DNA of 64,000 nucleotides from Labilithrix sp. (GCA_019637225.1 JAHBWC010000001.1:124001-188000); one strand, 5' to 3'; shown: positions 1 through 7,822, counted from the first letter of the stretch. The notes: generated from the letters alone by a model not told the origin. Program-made: numbers and translations.

Positions 1-342
1 ACGTTCGGCACCGGCCTCGACACCCCCGACTCCCTCGTTGGGAAGGAACGAGCCACCGTCGTCCTCGAAGCCTTGCAGGACGAGATCAGCAAGATCTCGA
101 TCTCACTCGTCGCGCTTCGTGTCGCGATGACCGCGATGCTGACCGAGTACGCCGCACAAGTCGGCTTCAACGGCCCCGGCGTCGCTGCGGGAATGGGAAT
201 CGCAAAGCTCGCCGCCGCATGGGAGCTTCCGACGGACGGCGCCGGCGAGCTCCTTCTGTCGCAGGCCACGAACGTTGGCGAGAAGGCTGTCACGATCTCG
301 ATCGCGCTCCCGAACCTCGGGACGTCGACGAATAGCAACTAA
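1..342 (+). CDS. Partial phage hypothetical protein (5' end outside window)
   Basis: The frame is open from base 1 to a TAA at 340-342, giving at least 113 codons, so the true start lies upstream. An internal TTG at 73 is possible but unlikely, because coding quality is equally good before it. The product is small and rich in Ala, Gly, Leu and Thr, with no motif I recognise. It sits directly upstream of the tape-measure gene, where tailed phages usually encode the major tail protein and tail assembly chaperones, so a tail-related role is inferred from position only. I saw no overlapping frameshift partner of the gpG/gpGT kind in the 197-bp gap that follows. Confidence 0.55.
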   Translation, partial: TFGTGLDTPDSLVGKERATVVLEALQDEISKISISLVALRVAMTAMLTEYAAQVGFNGPGVAAGMGIAKLAAAWELPTDGAGELLLSQATNVGEKAVTISIALPNLGTSTNSN

Positions 343-434
343 GTTTCGCAAGCGCGCGGGGGTTATGGCTTTCACTCGCGCGTTCGGCAAAAGTCCCTGT
401 CGACGCCCTGGGGTGTGCGAATGGGCAATTCTTT

Positions 435-518
435 GTGCGTGCGCCACACGCACTGAAGGGATCGAAGCCCCGATCCCTCGGGGCCGTCCGGTGTCCTGGT
501 TTCTCGCCGGACGGCCCC
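435..518. other. Three consecutive perfect hairpins before the tape-measure gene
   Basis: Three perfect inverted repeats lie end to end in the gap between two tail genes. The first has 7-bp arms at 435-441 and 447-453 with a 5-nt loop. The second has 7-bp arms at 458-464 and 471-477 with a 6-nt loop. The third has 11-bp arms (GGGGCCGTCCG) at 480-490 and 508-518 with a 17-nt loop. None has a T-tract. They could attenuate or terminate transcription between the two genes, or protect the message. The function is inferred. Confidence 0.6.
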
Positions 519-539
519 GCGCACGGGCGTTGGAATTGA

Positions 540-2366
540 ATGTCAGCCGATCTGCAATATAACGTCTCCGTAGTTTTCTCCAGCAGTGGCCGCATCGACG
601 GTGGCCTGCAACGCATGCAGCGCGTGCAGGAGCAGGGCGCCGACAAGTACCTCGCGAAGGTCGCCGGCGCTGGTCAGCGGCTCTCTGCGTCCGTCGGTGG
701 GGTGTTCGACTCGGCTGCATCTTCGTTCATCTCGACGGCCGGGACTGTCGGCGCGCTGGCCGGTACCGCGGCCGCTGCGGGCATCGGCAAGGCGCTCCAC
801 ACCGGGATCGAATTCGCCGACACGATCGAACGCGCTCAGCTCGGCGTCGCGACCGTCAAGACTGCGCTCGGCGATATGCCGTTTCCGAAGGCGCTGCGCG
901 AAGCCGTCGAAACGACCGAAGAGCTGCGCAAGGCAGCGGCGCGGCTCCCCGGCGAGTTCAAAGACGCGCTCGAGATGTATTCGTCGATCGTCCCGGCCGG
1001 TCAACAGCTCGGGCTCGATGACAAGATGATGACGAAGCTCGCGACGCGCGGCGTTGCGATGGCGGCGGCCCTCGGAATCAACCAAGCGACCTTCGCTCAC
1101 GAGCTTTCGTCTGCACTCGGCGGGCGCGTCACTTCGGCAATGCCGCTCGCGCGCAAGCTCGGGCTGCATCAGAGCGACTGGAAAAAGCTGAAACCGCAAG
1201 AGCGCGTCGACTACTTCGACAAGCTCTTTACCAAGGCCGATCCGGCGATCGAAGCCTACTCGCATTCTTGGGCTGGTCTCACTTCCGCGACGAAGGACAA
1301 CGGGAGGAACGTCGCGCGCGCGTTCGCCGATCCGCTGTTCGGTTCCGTCAAGCGCGAGCTCGAACGTGGCCTTGACTGGTTCGGGGCGAACGAGTCGAGC
1401 GTAATGACTTGGGCGTCGACGCTCGGGCATTACGTCTCCTACGCGTTCGATCGCGGGCTCGACAAGATCCGCGAATGGGGCCCCGCCGCTCTCACGTTCG
1501 CGCGCACCGTCGGTCATGGCCTTTCGTCCGCGTTCAACGCGGCCTCGCCATACCTCGCGCGCCTCGAGAAGCTCACGCTGCGGTTCATGTCGGATCCGCA
1601 GGCCCTCGACAAGCTCGCAAAGGTCGCCGGTACGCTCGTCGCCGCGCGCGCGGGTGTCGGCGCACTCGGGGTCGGCTCGTCGGGTCTCTCGTCCCTCGCG
1701 CCGCTCCTCGGATCGGTCGGCGGCGGCGCGGCAAGCCTCGCCGCGATGGCCCCCGTCACGGCCGGTGCAGCCGCCGCGCTCGGGCTGCTCGCGATCGGCA
1801 CGTACGGTGCGACGAGCGCGCTGACCGACGGCTCGAGCCGCTACCACGATGCGGCCGTGAAGTTCGCCGCGTCGATTGGCGTGAAAACGACCGAGACGGC
1901 GGCATCGCTTACCCGCCTCGAGACCAGCGTGCGCCCGATTACGGAGCTGTTCGGAACGGTGCTCCTCGCGAAGCTCGACCTGATGGCCACGGGAATCCAG
2001 GTCACGATCGGCTGGTATGAGCTCCTCGGCCAGTCCCTGCGGCGCTTCTACGATTGGATGCCCGACATGTTCAAGGGCGGCGTGACGGCGGACGAGATGA
2101 TGACGGATCGCCGCGAAATGGATTATCGCGGGTTCGCTAAGGCGCTGAATTTCGACGGTGACGGCGACGATTACGGCAAAGCGAAGATGAAAGCGCCCGT
2201 CATTCATCAGACCAATTACAACAAGGTACAGATCAACGTCGACGGCACCGAAGATCCCGACCGTGTGGCTCAGACGGTGTTCGAGAAGTTCGACGACACG
2301 ATCAAGAACCCGACAACGAGTCCGTGGGATCCGATGGCGGACATTATTCGGGGGCGCGACAACTGA
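540..2366 (+). CDS. Phage tail tape measure protein
   Basis: This 608-residue protein has the usual tape-measure layout. A short beta-rich start is followed by a helical N-terminal third with an Ala/Gly hydrophobic segment near residues 62-85, a tape-measure-core-like region, and a second long Ala/Gly/Leu hydrophobic stretch near residues 385-425. Tape measure proteins set tail length and can insert into the host membrane during DNA delivery. At about 600 residues it is short for the family, which suggests a short tail. The ATG at 540 is the first start in frame. Its TGA at 2364-2366 overlaps the ATG of the next gene (TGATG), so the two are translationally coupled. The call rests on composition, hydrophobic segments and gene order. 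Confidence 0.75.
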   Translation: MSADLQYNVSVVFSSSGRIDGGLQRMQRVQEQGADKYLAKVAGAGQRLSASVGGVFDSAASSFISTAGTVGALAGTAAAAGIGKALHTGIEFADTIERAQLGVATVKTALGDMPFPKALREAVETTEELRKAAARLPGEFKDALEMYSSIVPAGQQLGLDDKMMTKLATRGVAMAAALGINQATFAHELSSALGGRVTSAMPLARKLGLHQSDWKKLKPQERVDYFDKLFTKADPAIEAYSHSWAGLTSATKDNGRNVARAFADPLFGSVKRELERGLDWFGANESSVMTWASTLGHYVSYAFDRGLDKIREWGPAALTFARTVGHGLSSAFNAASPYLARLEKLTLRFMSDPQALDKLAKVAGTLVAARAGVGALGVGSSGLSSLAPLLGSVGGGAASLAAMAPVTAGAAAALGLLAIGTYGATSALTDGSSRYHDAAVKFAASIGVKTTETAASLTRLETSVRPITELFGTVLLAKLDLMATGIQVTIGWYELLGQSLRRFYDWMPDMFKGGVTADEMMTDRREMDYRGFAKALNFDGDGDDYGKAKMKAPVIHQTNYNKVQINVDGTEDPDRVAQTVFEKFDDTIKNPTTSPWDPMADIIRGRDN

Positions 2367-3388
2367 TGGCTATGTGGGAATTCCGCCAACTCGGCGGTGA
2401 CCAGAAGATGCTTCGACTTGACGGTTACGCCGCACCTTTTGGCCGACCCCGACAGGGTGCCGTCATGAAGGAGACGATCAAGGTTTCTGTCGCGACGACC
2501 GTCTATCCGGGGAGCAGGGATGCCCCGACGCGCCACACGTTCGGCAGTAGCTTCGAGCCGACTGAGCTTCACGGGCGGTGGATGACTCGACACCTGCCAG
2601 GCAAGACCGCCGCCGAGTATGCCGCAGCGTGGCGCGAATTCGTCCGCGACGAGCAGACGATCCGAATGGCCTGGGGGAACGTCGTTAGTTACCAGGGCGT
2701 GATCGAAGAACTGGAACTCGCTTACGAGAGTCCGGACGAGATCGCATGGCGGATGGTCGTGCTTATCGACCTGCACGAGCAGCAGATTGAACTCGGGGGC
2801 AAGGAGCCGCCGATTGCCGTCCCCGAGAAGCTCGACGAGCTCCAAGCGTTCATCAACAAATACAGCTTCGATCTCTACGACCTGCCGGATATGCAAAGTG
2901 ATCTGTTTGAACAACTCGACTTCATGTTCGGAAGTCTAAAGTCTCTGACCGGTCTGATTGCCGACGTCGGCAACATCTTCGACAACCTCGAAAGGATGAC
3001 GTTCTCGACGATCCAGTCCGCCCGCGGTGTGCTGGCGAACGTCAACTCCGGCATCACGCAGATCCGCAACACGATCGTCAACGGCCAGATCGACAGCGTC
3101 ATGGCTGTCCGTCGGGCCGAGTCGGACATCAAGTGGTGGCTCTACGAGTTCAGCTTCGACGCCGACAGTCTGAACGCTTTCGCCATCCTGGCGGAACTGG
3201 ATCGGGCCCTGGAACTCCAGCTCCAGAGCGACGTGGGCAAATTCGTCACGGCGATCCAAGGAGACACGTGGGAAAGGCTGGCGACACGTGCCGGCATCGG
3301 CCCTGACGGGGCCGCCACGATCCGCGAGATGAACGGTGCCCGATTCGGCGACAAGCCCGTCCCTGGCAACTCCTACATGGCGCCTTGA
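2366..3388 (+). CDS. Phage tail protein (baseplate-proximal type)
   Basis: The start is the ATG at 2366, which overlaps the tape-measure stop by one base; a more upstream ATG in frame at 2324 is less likely. The 340-residue product begins with a domain resembling small phage tail or baseplate proteins that follow the tape measure: a WEFRQLGG start, then an LDGYAAPFG motif and a WYPG-like VYPGSRDAPTRH stretch, with an FEPTELHGRW motif. The rest is helical and acidic with no recognised fold. In many myophage-like clusters such a gene links tube and baseplate. The exact role is inferred from position. It is followed after one base by the tail-fibre-like gene, so this is one operon. Confidence 0.6.
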   Translation: MAMWEFRQLGGDQKMLRLDGYAAPFGRPRQGAVMKETIKVSVATTVYPGSRDAPTRHTFGSSFEPTELHGRWMTRHLPGKTAAEYAAAWREFVRDEQTIRMAWGNVVSYQGVIEELELAYESPDEIAWRMVVLIDLHEQQIELGGKEPPIAVPEKLDELQAFINKYSFDLYDLPDMQSDLFEQLDFMFGSLKSLTGLIADVGNIFDNLERMTFSTIQSARGVLANVNSGITQIRNTIVNGQIDSVMAVRRAESDIKWWLYEFSFDADSLNAFAILAELDRALELQLQSDVGKFVTAIQGDTWERLATRAGIGPDGAATIREMNGARFGDKPVPGNSYMAP

Positions 3389-3389
3389 T

Positions 3390-4628
3390 ATGGCAGAAAT
3401 CAGCGTTCTTAGCGTCTACTACGACACCGCCGACGGCGGCGTGAAGGTCCGGAAGCCGGACAACACCACGATGACGGTGGGGTCGCCCTCGTCCGGTGAG
3501 GCGAACACCGCGTCCAACGTCGGCAGCGGTGCGGGCAAGGTCTACAAGGAAAAGTCCGGCGTCGATCTTCGCCTCAAGAGCATCGCCGCGGGGACGGGCA
3601 TGTCCGTCACGAACGGCACGGACGACGTCACGATCGCGTGCACGGTGTCGGCCGGTGAGACGAACACCGTCAGCAACCTCGGCTCTGGAGCTCAGGTCGC
3701 CGGGACCAAGAGCGGCGTCAACTTCCCGTTCCGCTCGTTCATCGGCAGCGCGCCGATCGTCGTCTCGCAGAACACGAACGACATCACGATCTCCGTCTCG
3801 AACATCGCGAACGCTCAGATCTCGACGAGCGCTGCCATCGCTTCAAGCAAGCTGTCGCCGCCGGGCTCGAGCGGCCAGCCGATCATCAACAGCAGCGGTG
3901 CGTTCGCAGGCGCCAGCAACTGGTCTATGGGCACGGGCCTGACCGGATCGACCGGCAGCTTCGTGTCGGTGGCGAGCTACTTCTCGACCGGCGCAGCACC
4001 TGCGACCACGGGGCAGTATCGTCTGACGGGCTCGGCGAGCTCGAGCCTGATCTTCGTGCGCTACTCCGGGACCGACTACTCGTTCCTGTCGCAAGACGCG
4101 AGCGGACACTACCTCGTGGGTAGTACGTCGCTGAACTGCACCCTGAGTGGCTACGCGACCATGCTGAACGCCACCACGGGCCCGACCATCATCGTGGGCG
4201 CTGGGACCGAGACGTTCCGCTCCGACGGTGGTTACAACCTCCTGACCCGGATGATGGTCGGCAACACGTCGTCGAATTCACCGTGGAGCGTCCACGGCGA
4301 CAAGTCGATCACGATGGCGAACGCGAACAAGACGCTCACCGTTGATGAGTACACCCGCCAGTTCTGGCGGTTCACTGGATCGCTTGGCGGTAACCGCGTC
4401 GTCACGATCCCATCGATCGCCGGGGGCGAGGCGTACTCAAAAGATGCGTGGGTTGACATCAACGAGAACAGTACGCTCACGCTGTCTACGGGTAGCGGGA
4501 AGACGGTGGCGCTTCGCGGATCGGCCTCGACCGACAACATCACGCGAGCGCGCATCACTGTTACCTCGGCAGGCGTCGTCGTCGACTCGTGCGTGACGGT
4601 AGCCCAAGCCAACTCGATGGGGAACTGA
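3390..4628 (+). CDS. Tail fibre / receptor-binding-like protein
   Basis: I place the start at ATG 3390, just after the previous stop; an upstream in-frame ATG at 3336 would overlap that gene by 50 bases. The 412-residue product is rich in Ser, Thr, Gly and Asn and poor in charge. It carries two diverged copies of a repeat of about 48 residues near its start (a TNTxSNxGSG motif followed by KSGV and a DITIS/DVTIA strand). This is typical of trimeric beta-structured tail fibres and needle proteins. Beta-rich repeats with a Ser/Thr-rich shaft are known features of phage fibres; the host-receptor role is inferred. Its TGA at 4626-4628 overlaps the next ATG. Confidence 0.65.
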   Translation: MAEISVLSVYYDTADGGVKVRKPDNTTMTVGSPSSGEANTASNVGSGAGKVYKEKSGVDLRLKSIAAGTGMSVTNGTDDVTIACTVSAGETNTVSNLGSGAQVAGTKSGVNFPFRSFIGSAPIVVSQNTNDITISVSNIANAQISTSAAIASSKLSPPGSSGQPIINSSGAFAGASNWSMGTGLTGSTGSFVSVASYFSTGAAPATTGQYRLTGSASSSLIFVRYSGTDYSFLSQDASGHYLVGSTSLNCTLSGYATMLNATTGPTIIVGAGTETFRSDGGYNLLTRMMVGNTSSNSPWSVHGDKSITMANANKTLTVDEYTRQFWRFTGSLGGNRVVTIPSIAGGEAYSKDAWVDINENSTLTLSTGSGKTVALRGSASTDNITRARITVTSAGVVVDSCVTVAQANSMGN

Positions 4629-4936
4629 TGGCGCTTGACGATCTCTACGCTCGCGCACGCGAGTACGGGCGGCGGATCCGCGACGCCGAGCCCGGCGCGC
4701 TCGCGCGGTGGGTCGTGTGGACGTGGGAGTATGCGCCGGGGCACTGGTCGACGGGCCATTGCCGCGACGCCTCGCTACTCGCCCATGCCGAGGCCGCTGG
4801 CGTTCCGGCGGACGTTGTCGCCTCGTTCCGCGGCGTGTTCCTAGATGGCCGTGGCGACGGCGAACTCGTCTACGTCATGATCACCGCGGACGGCACCCTT
4901 GGCGCACGGACGTTCGCGATCGACGCGCCGAACTGA
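4628..4936 (+). CDS. Small phage hypothetical protein
   Basis: This 102-residue protein is translationally coupled to the fibre gene (TGATG overlap at 4626-4630). It begins with a charged helix containing YARAREYGRR, then has a Trp-rich part (ARWVVWTWEYAPGHW) and a C-terminal strand-rich part. No signal peptide or membrane helix is visible. It is the last gene of the + strand late operon and is followed by a strong hairpin terminator. Its place after the fibre fits a fibre-assembly chaperone or accessory protein, but nothing in the sequence proves it. Confidence 0.6.
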   Translation: MALDDLYARAREYGRRIRDAEPGALARWVVWTWEYAPGHWSTGHCRDASLLAHAEAAGVPADVVASFRGVFLDGRGDGELVYVMITADGTLGARTFAIDAPN

Positions 4937-4940
4937 AACA

Positions 4941-4977
4941 CGACGGCCCGACCACCGCATGGGCGACCGGGCCGTCG
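4941..4977. terminator. Bidirectional hairpin terminator between convergent genes
   Basis: A perfect 10-bp stem (CGACGGCCCG at 4941-4950, CGGGCCGTCG at 4968-4977) encloses a 17-nt loop. It begins five bases after the last + strand phage gene and lies 18 bp from the end of the convergent - strand gene. There is no T-tract, so it may work as a Rho-assisted or GC-rich terminator for both directions. Confidence 0.65.
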
Positions 4978-4994
4978 AGGGCGCGTGGCGCGTG

Positions 4995-5141
4995 CTAGGT
5001 GTTCCGTCGTGCGCCGAGTTCCTTGGCGAGGACCGCGACGACGTCGAAACGCCCCGCCGCGGTCGCCGCTTCAAGGGCTCTGACCAAAGCGGTTTCGACC
5101 GCGTCTGAACTTACCTGAACAGGCTCAAATTTCCCCGGCAT
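4995..5141 (-). CDS. Small recombinase-associated hypothetical protein
   Basis: The 48-residue product starting at ATG 5141 is largely one amphipathic helix region (VETALVRALEAATAAGRFD then VVAVLAKELGARR). Small proteins with this ALxxATAAGRFDVVAxLAxELxxRR pattern are common downstream of serine recombinases in myxobacterial mobile DNA, as far as I recall; the function is unknown. The frame also opens at GTG 5207, but that extension is the antisense of a tRNA-3'-end-like sequence and is probably not translated. It lies directly downstream of, and on the same strand as, the large serine recombinase. Confidence 0.55.
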   Translation of the reverse strand: MPGKFEPVQVSSDAVETALVRALEAATAAGRFDVVAVLAKELGARRNT

Positions 5142-5179
5142 GGGGGTCGAAGTGTCGGAAATGACAAGCGAATCCGGGC

Positions 5180-5202
5180 GTTCAAATCCTACCCGCGCAA
5201 CC
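5180..5202 (+). other. tRNA-3'-end-like sequence (candidate attachment site core)
   Basis: The bases TTCAAATCCTAC from 5181 match the T-loop and 3' T-stem half of a tRNA. They are followed by a seven-base acceptor-like half (CCGCGCA) and ACC. The matching 5' T-stem half (GTAGG) and the rest of a tRNA are absent upstream, so this is not a gene. The segment covers the stop codon of the serine recombinase and is followed by a T-tailed hairpin at 5224-5265, as after a real tRNA. Phages and islands often integrate at tRNA 3' ends, so this may be an att core. I saw no second copy in the window. Confidence 0.45.
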
Positions 5203-6876
5203 CCCACCTTCTACAACAAGGTCGAAAGCCTCGGCAGCGCTCGCTGACCGGGGCTTTCGTGTTTTCCAGCGCAGGTTCATCGGGAACACGACCGAGGACC
5301 CCTTGTACGTGCCGTCCTCCTGCGGGTGCATGGCGATCTTGCCGTCGAGGAGCACCTCCCGGAGAAGCTCACGGGCGCCAACAGGATCGTCGGCAACGCG
5401 GGCTTCGACATCGAGGACCAGCGCCATGATCTCGTCCACCGTCGGCAGCCGCTCGTCCGTCGCTCGCCCGACGGACTCCAGCTTCAACATGAGCTGGCGG
5501 TGCTCCTGCGTTGCTTTTTCCAGGGAGGTCCGCACGGCGTCGTAGGCGCCGGGCATCGCCGAGGAGTCCGTTGTCCGAACGAAGCTCACGAGGCGCTCGA
5601 TCTCGCCCGTCACTTGCCCGACTTGTTCCTGGAGACGCCTCCGTTCGTCGTCATTCCGCGTGGTGAACGTCTTGAGCTTCTCGGCGACGCGTGCCCGGAG
5701 CTGATCGTAGAGGGAGGTGTTGGTAAGGACCCGCTTCAGCTCGGCCATGGCCGTGCTGGTCAGCACGTCTTCTCGGAGTGGGCGACGGTTCGAGCACGTT
5801 CCTCCGTTCACGGCGGCCGAGCACTTGTAGTACCGCGAACGGCTCCCGCCGCCGTCCACCATCCAGAATCCGCAGACGCCACACGTGAGAAGGCCGGAAA
5901 AGGCGCGCGTCGTCTTCTGTCCGGGGGCCGCGTTCGTCCTCTGGCCCTTGTACTTGTTTCGGACGGCTTCACGACGCTTCCGAACGGCATCCCAAACTTC
6001 GGGCTCGATGAGGATCAGGTGCTCGCGAAACTGCCGCTTCACATCCTTGTCCTCGCGCTTCCTGTACCGGCGCCGTCGCGAGATCGGGTCCTTCGTCCAC
6101 TGCTTCTTCCCGAAGGTCCAGACGCCGACGTAGGAGGGGTTCTGAAGGATCTCGCGCACGGTCGTCTTCCGCCAGAACTTGGCGTGACGCTTCTTCTTGA
6201 ACTTTGCCTTGGCCCGAGGCGATGCGACGAGTTCGTCGTTGAGGGTCTTCGCGATCGACAAGTACGCGTGGCCGTCCGCGTACATCTGGTAGATGCGCCG
6301 GACGACGTTGGCCTGTTCTTCTTGAATGACGATCCGGTAGCCGATGGGGTCGCGCTCGTCGCCCCATATCGGCTCTGACCCGTAGCCGTAGGGAAGCCCG
6401 CCCGTGGAGTAGCCCCGTTCGGCGGCCCCAAAGAGCCCACGACGGGTCTTCTTGCCAAGATCGACGAGGTACTCGTCCGCGAACATCGCCTTGATGCGGA
6501 ACAGCATCCGGGAGTGTTCGTTGGTGCTGTCGATCCCGTCGGCGATGCAGATGAGGCGGACGTTGTGAAAGGAGATGACCTTCCACAGCCGGTCCGCATC
6601 CCCAAGGTCGCGCGACAGGCGGTCGGTGGCTTCGCAGACGATGACGTCCACCCCACGGCGCTCCACCAAGCGCATCAGCCTCTCGAAGTCCTCCCTGTCG
6701 TTCCGCGCTCCGGACATCGCCGCGTCCGTGAACACGAGGTCGGGGACGATGCCGTTCGCCCGAGCCTCGACGAACTCACTCGCCATCTTGAGCTGGTCGT
6801 CGATGGAGGTCTGCCTCTGGTTGTCCGAACTGAACCTCGCGTACGCAGCCACCCTCAAGCCCGCGAGCTTGTCCAT
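5182..6876 (-). CDS. Large serine recombinase (integrase type)
   Basis: This 564-residue protein has the three-part layout of large serine integrases. A resolvase catalytic domain covers about residues 8-150, with the nucleophile in YARFSS (Ser16) and later DRLSRD and GLFGAAERG motifs. A recombinase domain follows (GGLPYGYG onward). A zinc ribbon lies near residues 335-375 (TCGVCG and YYKCS motifs), then a coiled-coil segment. It would cut and rejoin DNA at attachment sites by a Ser-linked mechanism. The ATG at 6876 overlaps the end of the upstream small gene by 22 bases, suggesting co-translation. The last dozen residues (VVEGGGCAGRI) are the antisense of the tRNA-like sequence and its terminator, so the gene ends inside a probable att region. 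Confidence 0.9.
   Translation of the reverse strand: MDKLAGLRVAAYARFSSDNQRQTSIDDQLKMASEFVEARANGIVPDLVFTDAAMSGARNDREDFERLMRLVERRGVDVIVCEATDRLSRDLGDADRLWKVISFHNVRLICIADGIDSTNEHSRMLFRIKAMFADEYLVDLGKKTRRGLFGAAERGYSTGGLPYGYGSEPIWGDERDPIGYRIVIQEEQANVVRRIYQMYADGHAYLSIAKTLNDELVASPRAKAKFKKKRHAKFWRKTTVREILQNPSYVGVWTFGKKQWTKDPISRRRRYRKREDKDVKRQFREHLILIEPEVWDAVRKRREAVRNKYKGQRTNAAPGQKTTRAFSGLLTCGVCGFWMVDGGGSRSRYYKCSAAVNGGTCSNRRPLREDVLTSTAMAELKRVLTNTSLYDQLRARVAEKLKTFTTRNDDERRRLQEQVGQVTGEIERLVSFVRTTDSSAMPGAYDAVRTSLEKATQEHRQLMLKLESVGRATDERLPTVDEIMALVLDVEARVADDPVGARELLREVLLDGKIAMHPQEDGTYKGSSVVFPMNLRWKTRKPRSASAAEAFDLVVEGGGCAGRI
5224..5265 (+). terminator. T-tailed hairpin terminator (+ strand)
   Basis: An 11-bp stem (GAAAGCCTCGG at 5224-5234 with CCGGGGCTTTC at 5248-5258, one G-T pair) and a 13-nt loop are followed by GTGTTTT. 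It lies just after the tRNA-like segment and inside the antisense of the recombinase 3' end. It would stop + strand transcription. It may be the native terminator of a tRNA locus captured with the att site. Confidence 0.55.
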
Positions 6877-7115
6877 GCTTTCAGCCCCTTCTCGATGAGG
6901 AAGTCCAAGAAGCGCTCGTGGCCGGGCAGCCGATCGCTGACCGTGATGGGGAAGCTCGGGATCCTTCCGGTAGCGATGCTGGCGAGCACGGCGTCGGAGA
7001 GCGTGGCCGTCACGAAGACCGACTCGGTGTCGAAAGGACTGTCTTCCAGCCCGTAGTCGGGCGAAACGTCCTGCACGTCGACGCGGACAATGAAATGGGG
7101 GTCGCTCCGCTTCAT
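6855..7115 (-). CDS. Small hypothetical protein upstream of serine recombinase
   Basis: This 86-residue product (ATG at 7115) has no signal peptide, no membrane helix and no motif I recognise. It contains strand-like stretches (FIVRVDVQDV and SVFVTATLSD) and a helical C-terminus. Its stop lies 22 bases inside the recombinase gene, so the two are probably transcribed and translated together. A recombination directionality factor or excision regulator would suit the position, but the sequence lacks the usual excisionase winged-helix pattern, so this stays unassigned. Confidence 0.6.
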   Translation of the reverse strand: MKRSDPHFIVRVDVQDVSPDYGLEDSPFDTESVFVTATLSDAVLASIATGRIPSFPITVSDRLPGHERFLDFLIEKGLKAWTSSRA

Positions 7116-7177
7116 CGCTTACAGAACCGCCTTGTTATTTCCCTGGTCGGCCGCCGGGGGACGAACGAGCCCGGCGA

Positions 7178-7272
7178 ATGGACACGTGCAACTGGTGCGG
7201 CCAGACGCCCAAAAAGGGGACCCGTTCGACGGGAAGCGCGATGGCGAGAATTTTCTGCGGTCCCATTTCTAG
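7178..7272 (+). pseudogene. Tiny CxxC reading frame with -1 frameshift
   Basis: ATG 7178 opens MDTCNWCGQTPKKG, a half zinc-ribbon pattern with good codon bias. At CCCAAAAAGGGG (7207-7218) the bias moves to the -1 frame, which continues for 18 codons with high G/C third positions and ends at TAG 7270-7272. The coding would be only about 31 residues. It could be a decayed gene, a sequencing slip in the A/G run, or a real slippage site. The evidence is thin. Confidence 0.25.
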
Positions 7273-7283
7273 CTCGTCGTCCA

Positions 7284-7637
7284 CTACAGCTCCGGCTTTC
7301 GGATGCGCGACCAGGCGGTCCTCTTCGAGGTCTTCTTCTTCGACTTCGATGGTGCATGGTTCGCGTCTTCCGTTCGTGAAGACCTAGAGGTGGACGCGGT
7401 ACGTTCGCTGGCAGCGGCGGTATCGTCGAAGAGCAAGCCGACCTGCTTTGCCCTCATTCTGATGAGCGCCTCAAGGACCGCCGTTCGGCTTGAGGTCCCT
7501 GCCAGACCTTTGGCGGCGATCTGCTCCTTCTCGTGCGCCACAAGCTCGTCGAGGAGTCGGACGACGGAGTTCGGGAGCCGCATCGCGACAACAACGGCTC
7601 GGATGCTAGAGCGGTCTTGACGGGGCCTACCTGACAT
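7284..7637 (-). CDS. Ribbon-helix-helix-like DNA-binding protein
   Basis: The ATG at 7637 is preferred over a TTG at 7655 that lies inside the palindromic operator. The 117-residue product has a central strand-helix-helix pattern (MRLPNSVVRLLDELVAHEK, then TSSRTAVLEALIRMRAKQ) like MetJ/Arc-type ribbon-helix-helix proteins, and a basic Ser/Lys/Arg-rich tail. Such proteins are typical plasmid or phage copy-number and promoter regulators. It is divergent from another small RHH-like gene at 7685, with the 16-bp inverted repeat between them, so autoregulation of both promoters is likely. Fold assignment is by eye. Confidence 0.6.
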   Translation of the reverse strand: MSGRPRQDRSSIRAVVVAMRLPNSVVRLLDELVAHEKEQIAAKGLAGTSSRTAVLEALIRMRAKQVGLLFDDTAAASERTASTSRSSRTEDANHAPSKSKKKTSKRTAWSRIRKPEL

Positions 7638-7651
7638 GCAATCTCTGTATA

Positions 7652-7667
7652 ACAAACATTAGTTTGT
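7652..7667. promoter_or_regulatory. AT-rich operator between divergent RHH genes
   Basis: ACAAAC-ATTA-GTTTGT is a perfect inverted repeat with 6-bp arms, strikingly AT-rich for this DNA. It lies in the 47-bp gap between ATG 7637 (-) and ATG 7685 (+). Its place and shape fit binding by one or both flanking ribbon-helix-helix-like proteins. Confidence 0.6.
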
Positions 7668-7684
7668 TTGCAACAGGAGTCGTC

Positions 7685-7822
7685 ATGAACGGGATCCGAT
7701 GGCTGCGAGTCATGCTGGACGCGAAGCTCTTCGCCGCGCTCTCTGAGGCGAAAGTCCGGCGCGGCGTGACGTGGGACGCCCTCGCCGAACAGGCTCTTCG
7801 AGCTTGGCTCGCGGGAGCTTAG
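7685..7822 (+). CDS. 45-residue RHH-like protein
   Basis: ATG 7685 follows a good ribosome binding site (GGAGT seven bases upstream) and reads 45 codons to TAG at 7820-7822. The peptide contains WLRVMLDAKLFAALSEAK and GVTWDALAEQALRAWLAG, a strand plus two helices as in the shortest ribbon-helix-helix domains. Codon bias is strong. It is divergent from the 117-residue RHH-like gene and shares its operator. A 12-bp-stem hairpin follows 14 bases after the stop. Its role as a CopG-like repressor of the downstream replication gene is inferred from size, fold and position. Confidence 0.6.
   Translation: MNGIRWLRVMLDAKLFAALSEAKVRRGVTWDALAEQALRAWLAGA

Noticed and set aside
543-2207. Long - strand reading frame opposite the tape-measure gene
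   Set aside because: Arg/Glu/His-rich antisense shadow; the + strand frame has the proper start, the coupled neighbour and the third-position bias.
5170-5205. A tRNA gene
   Set aside because: Only the T-loop, 3' T-stem half and acceptor-like half are present; no 5' arms, D-arm or anticodon arm precede them.
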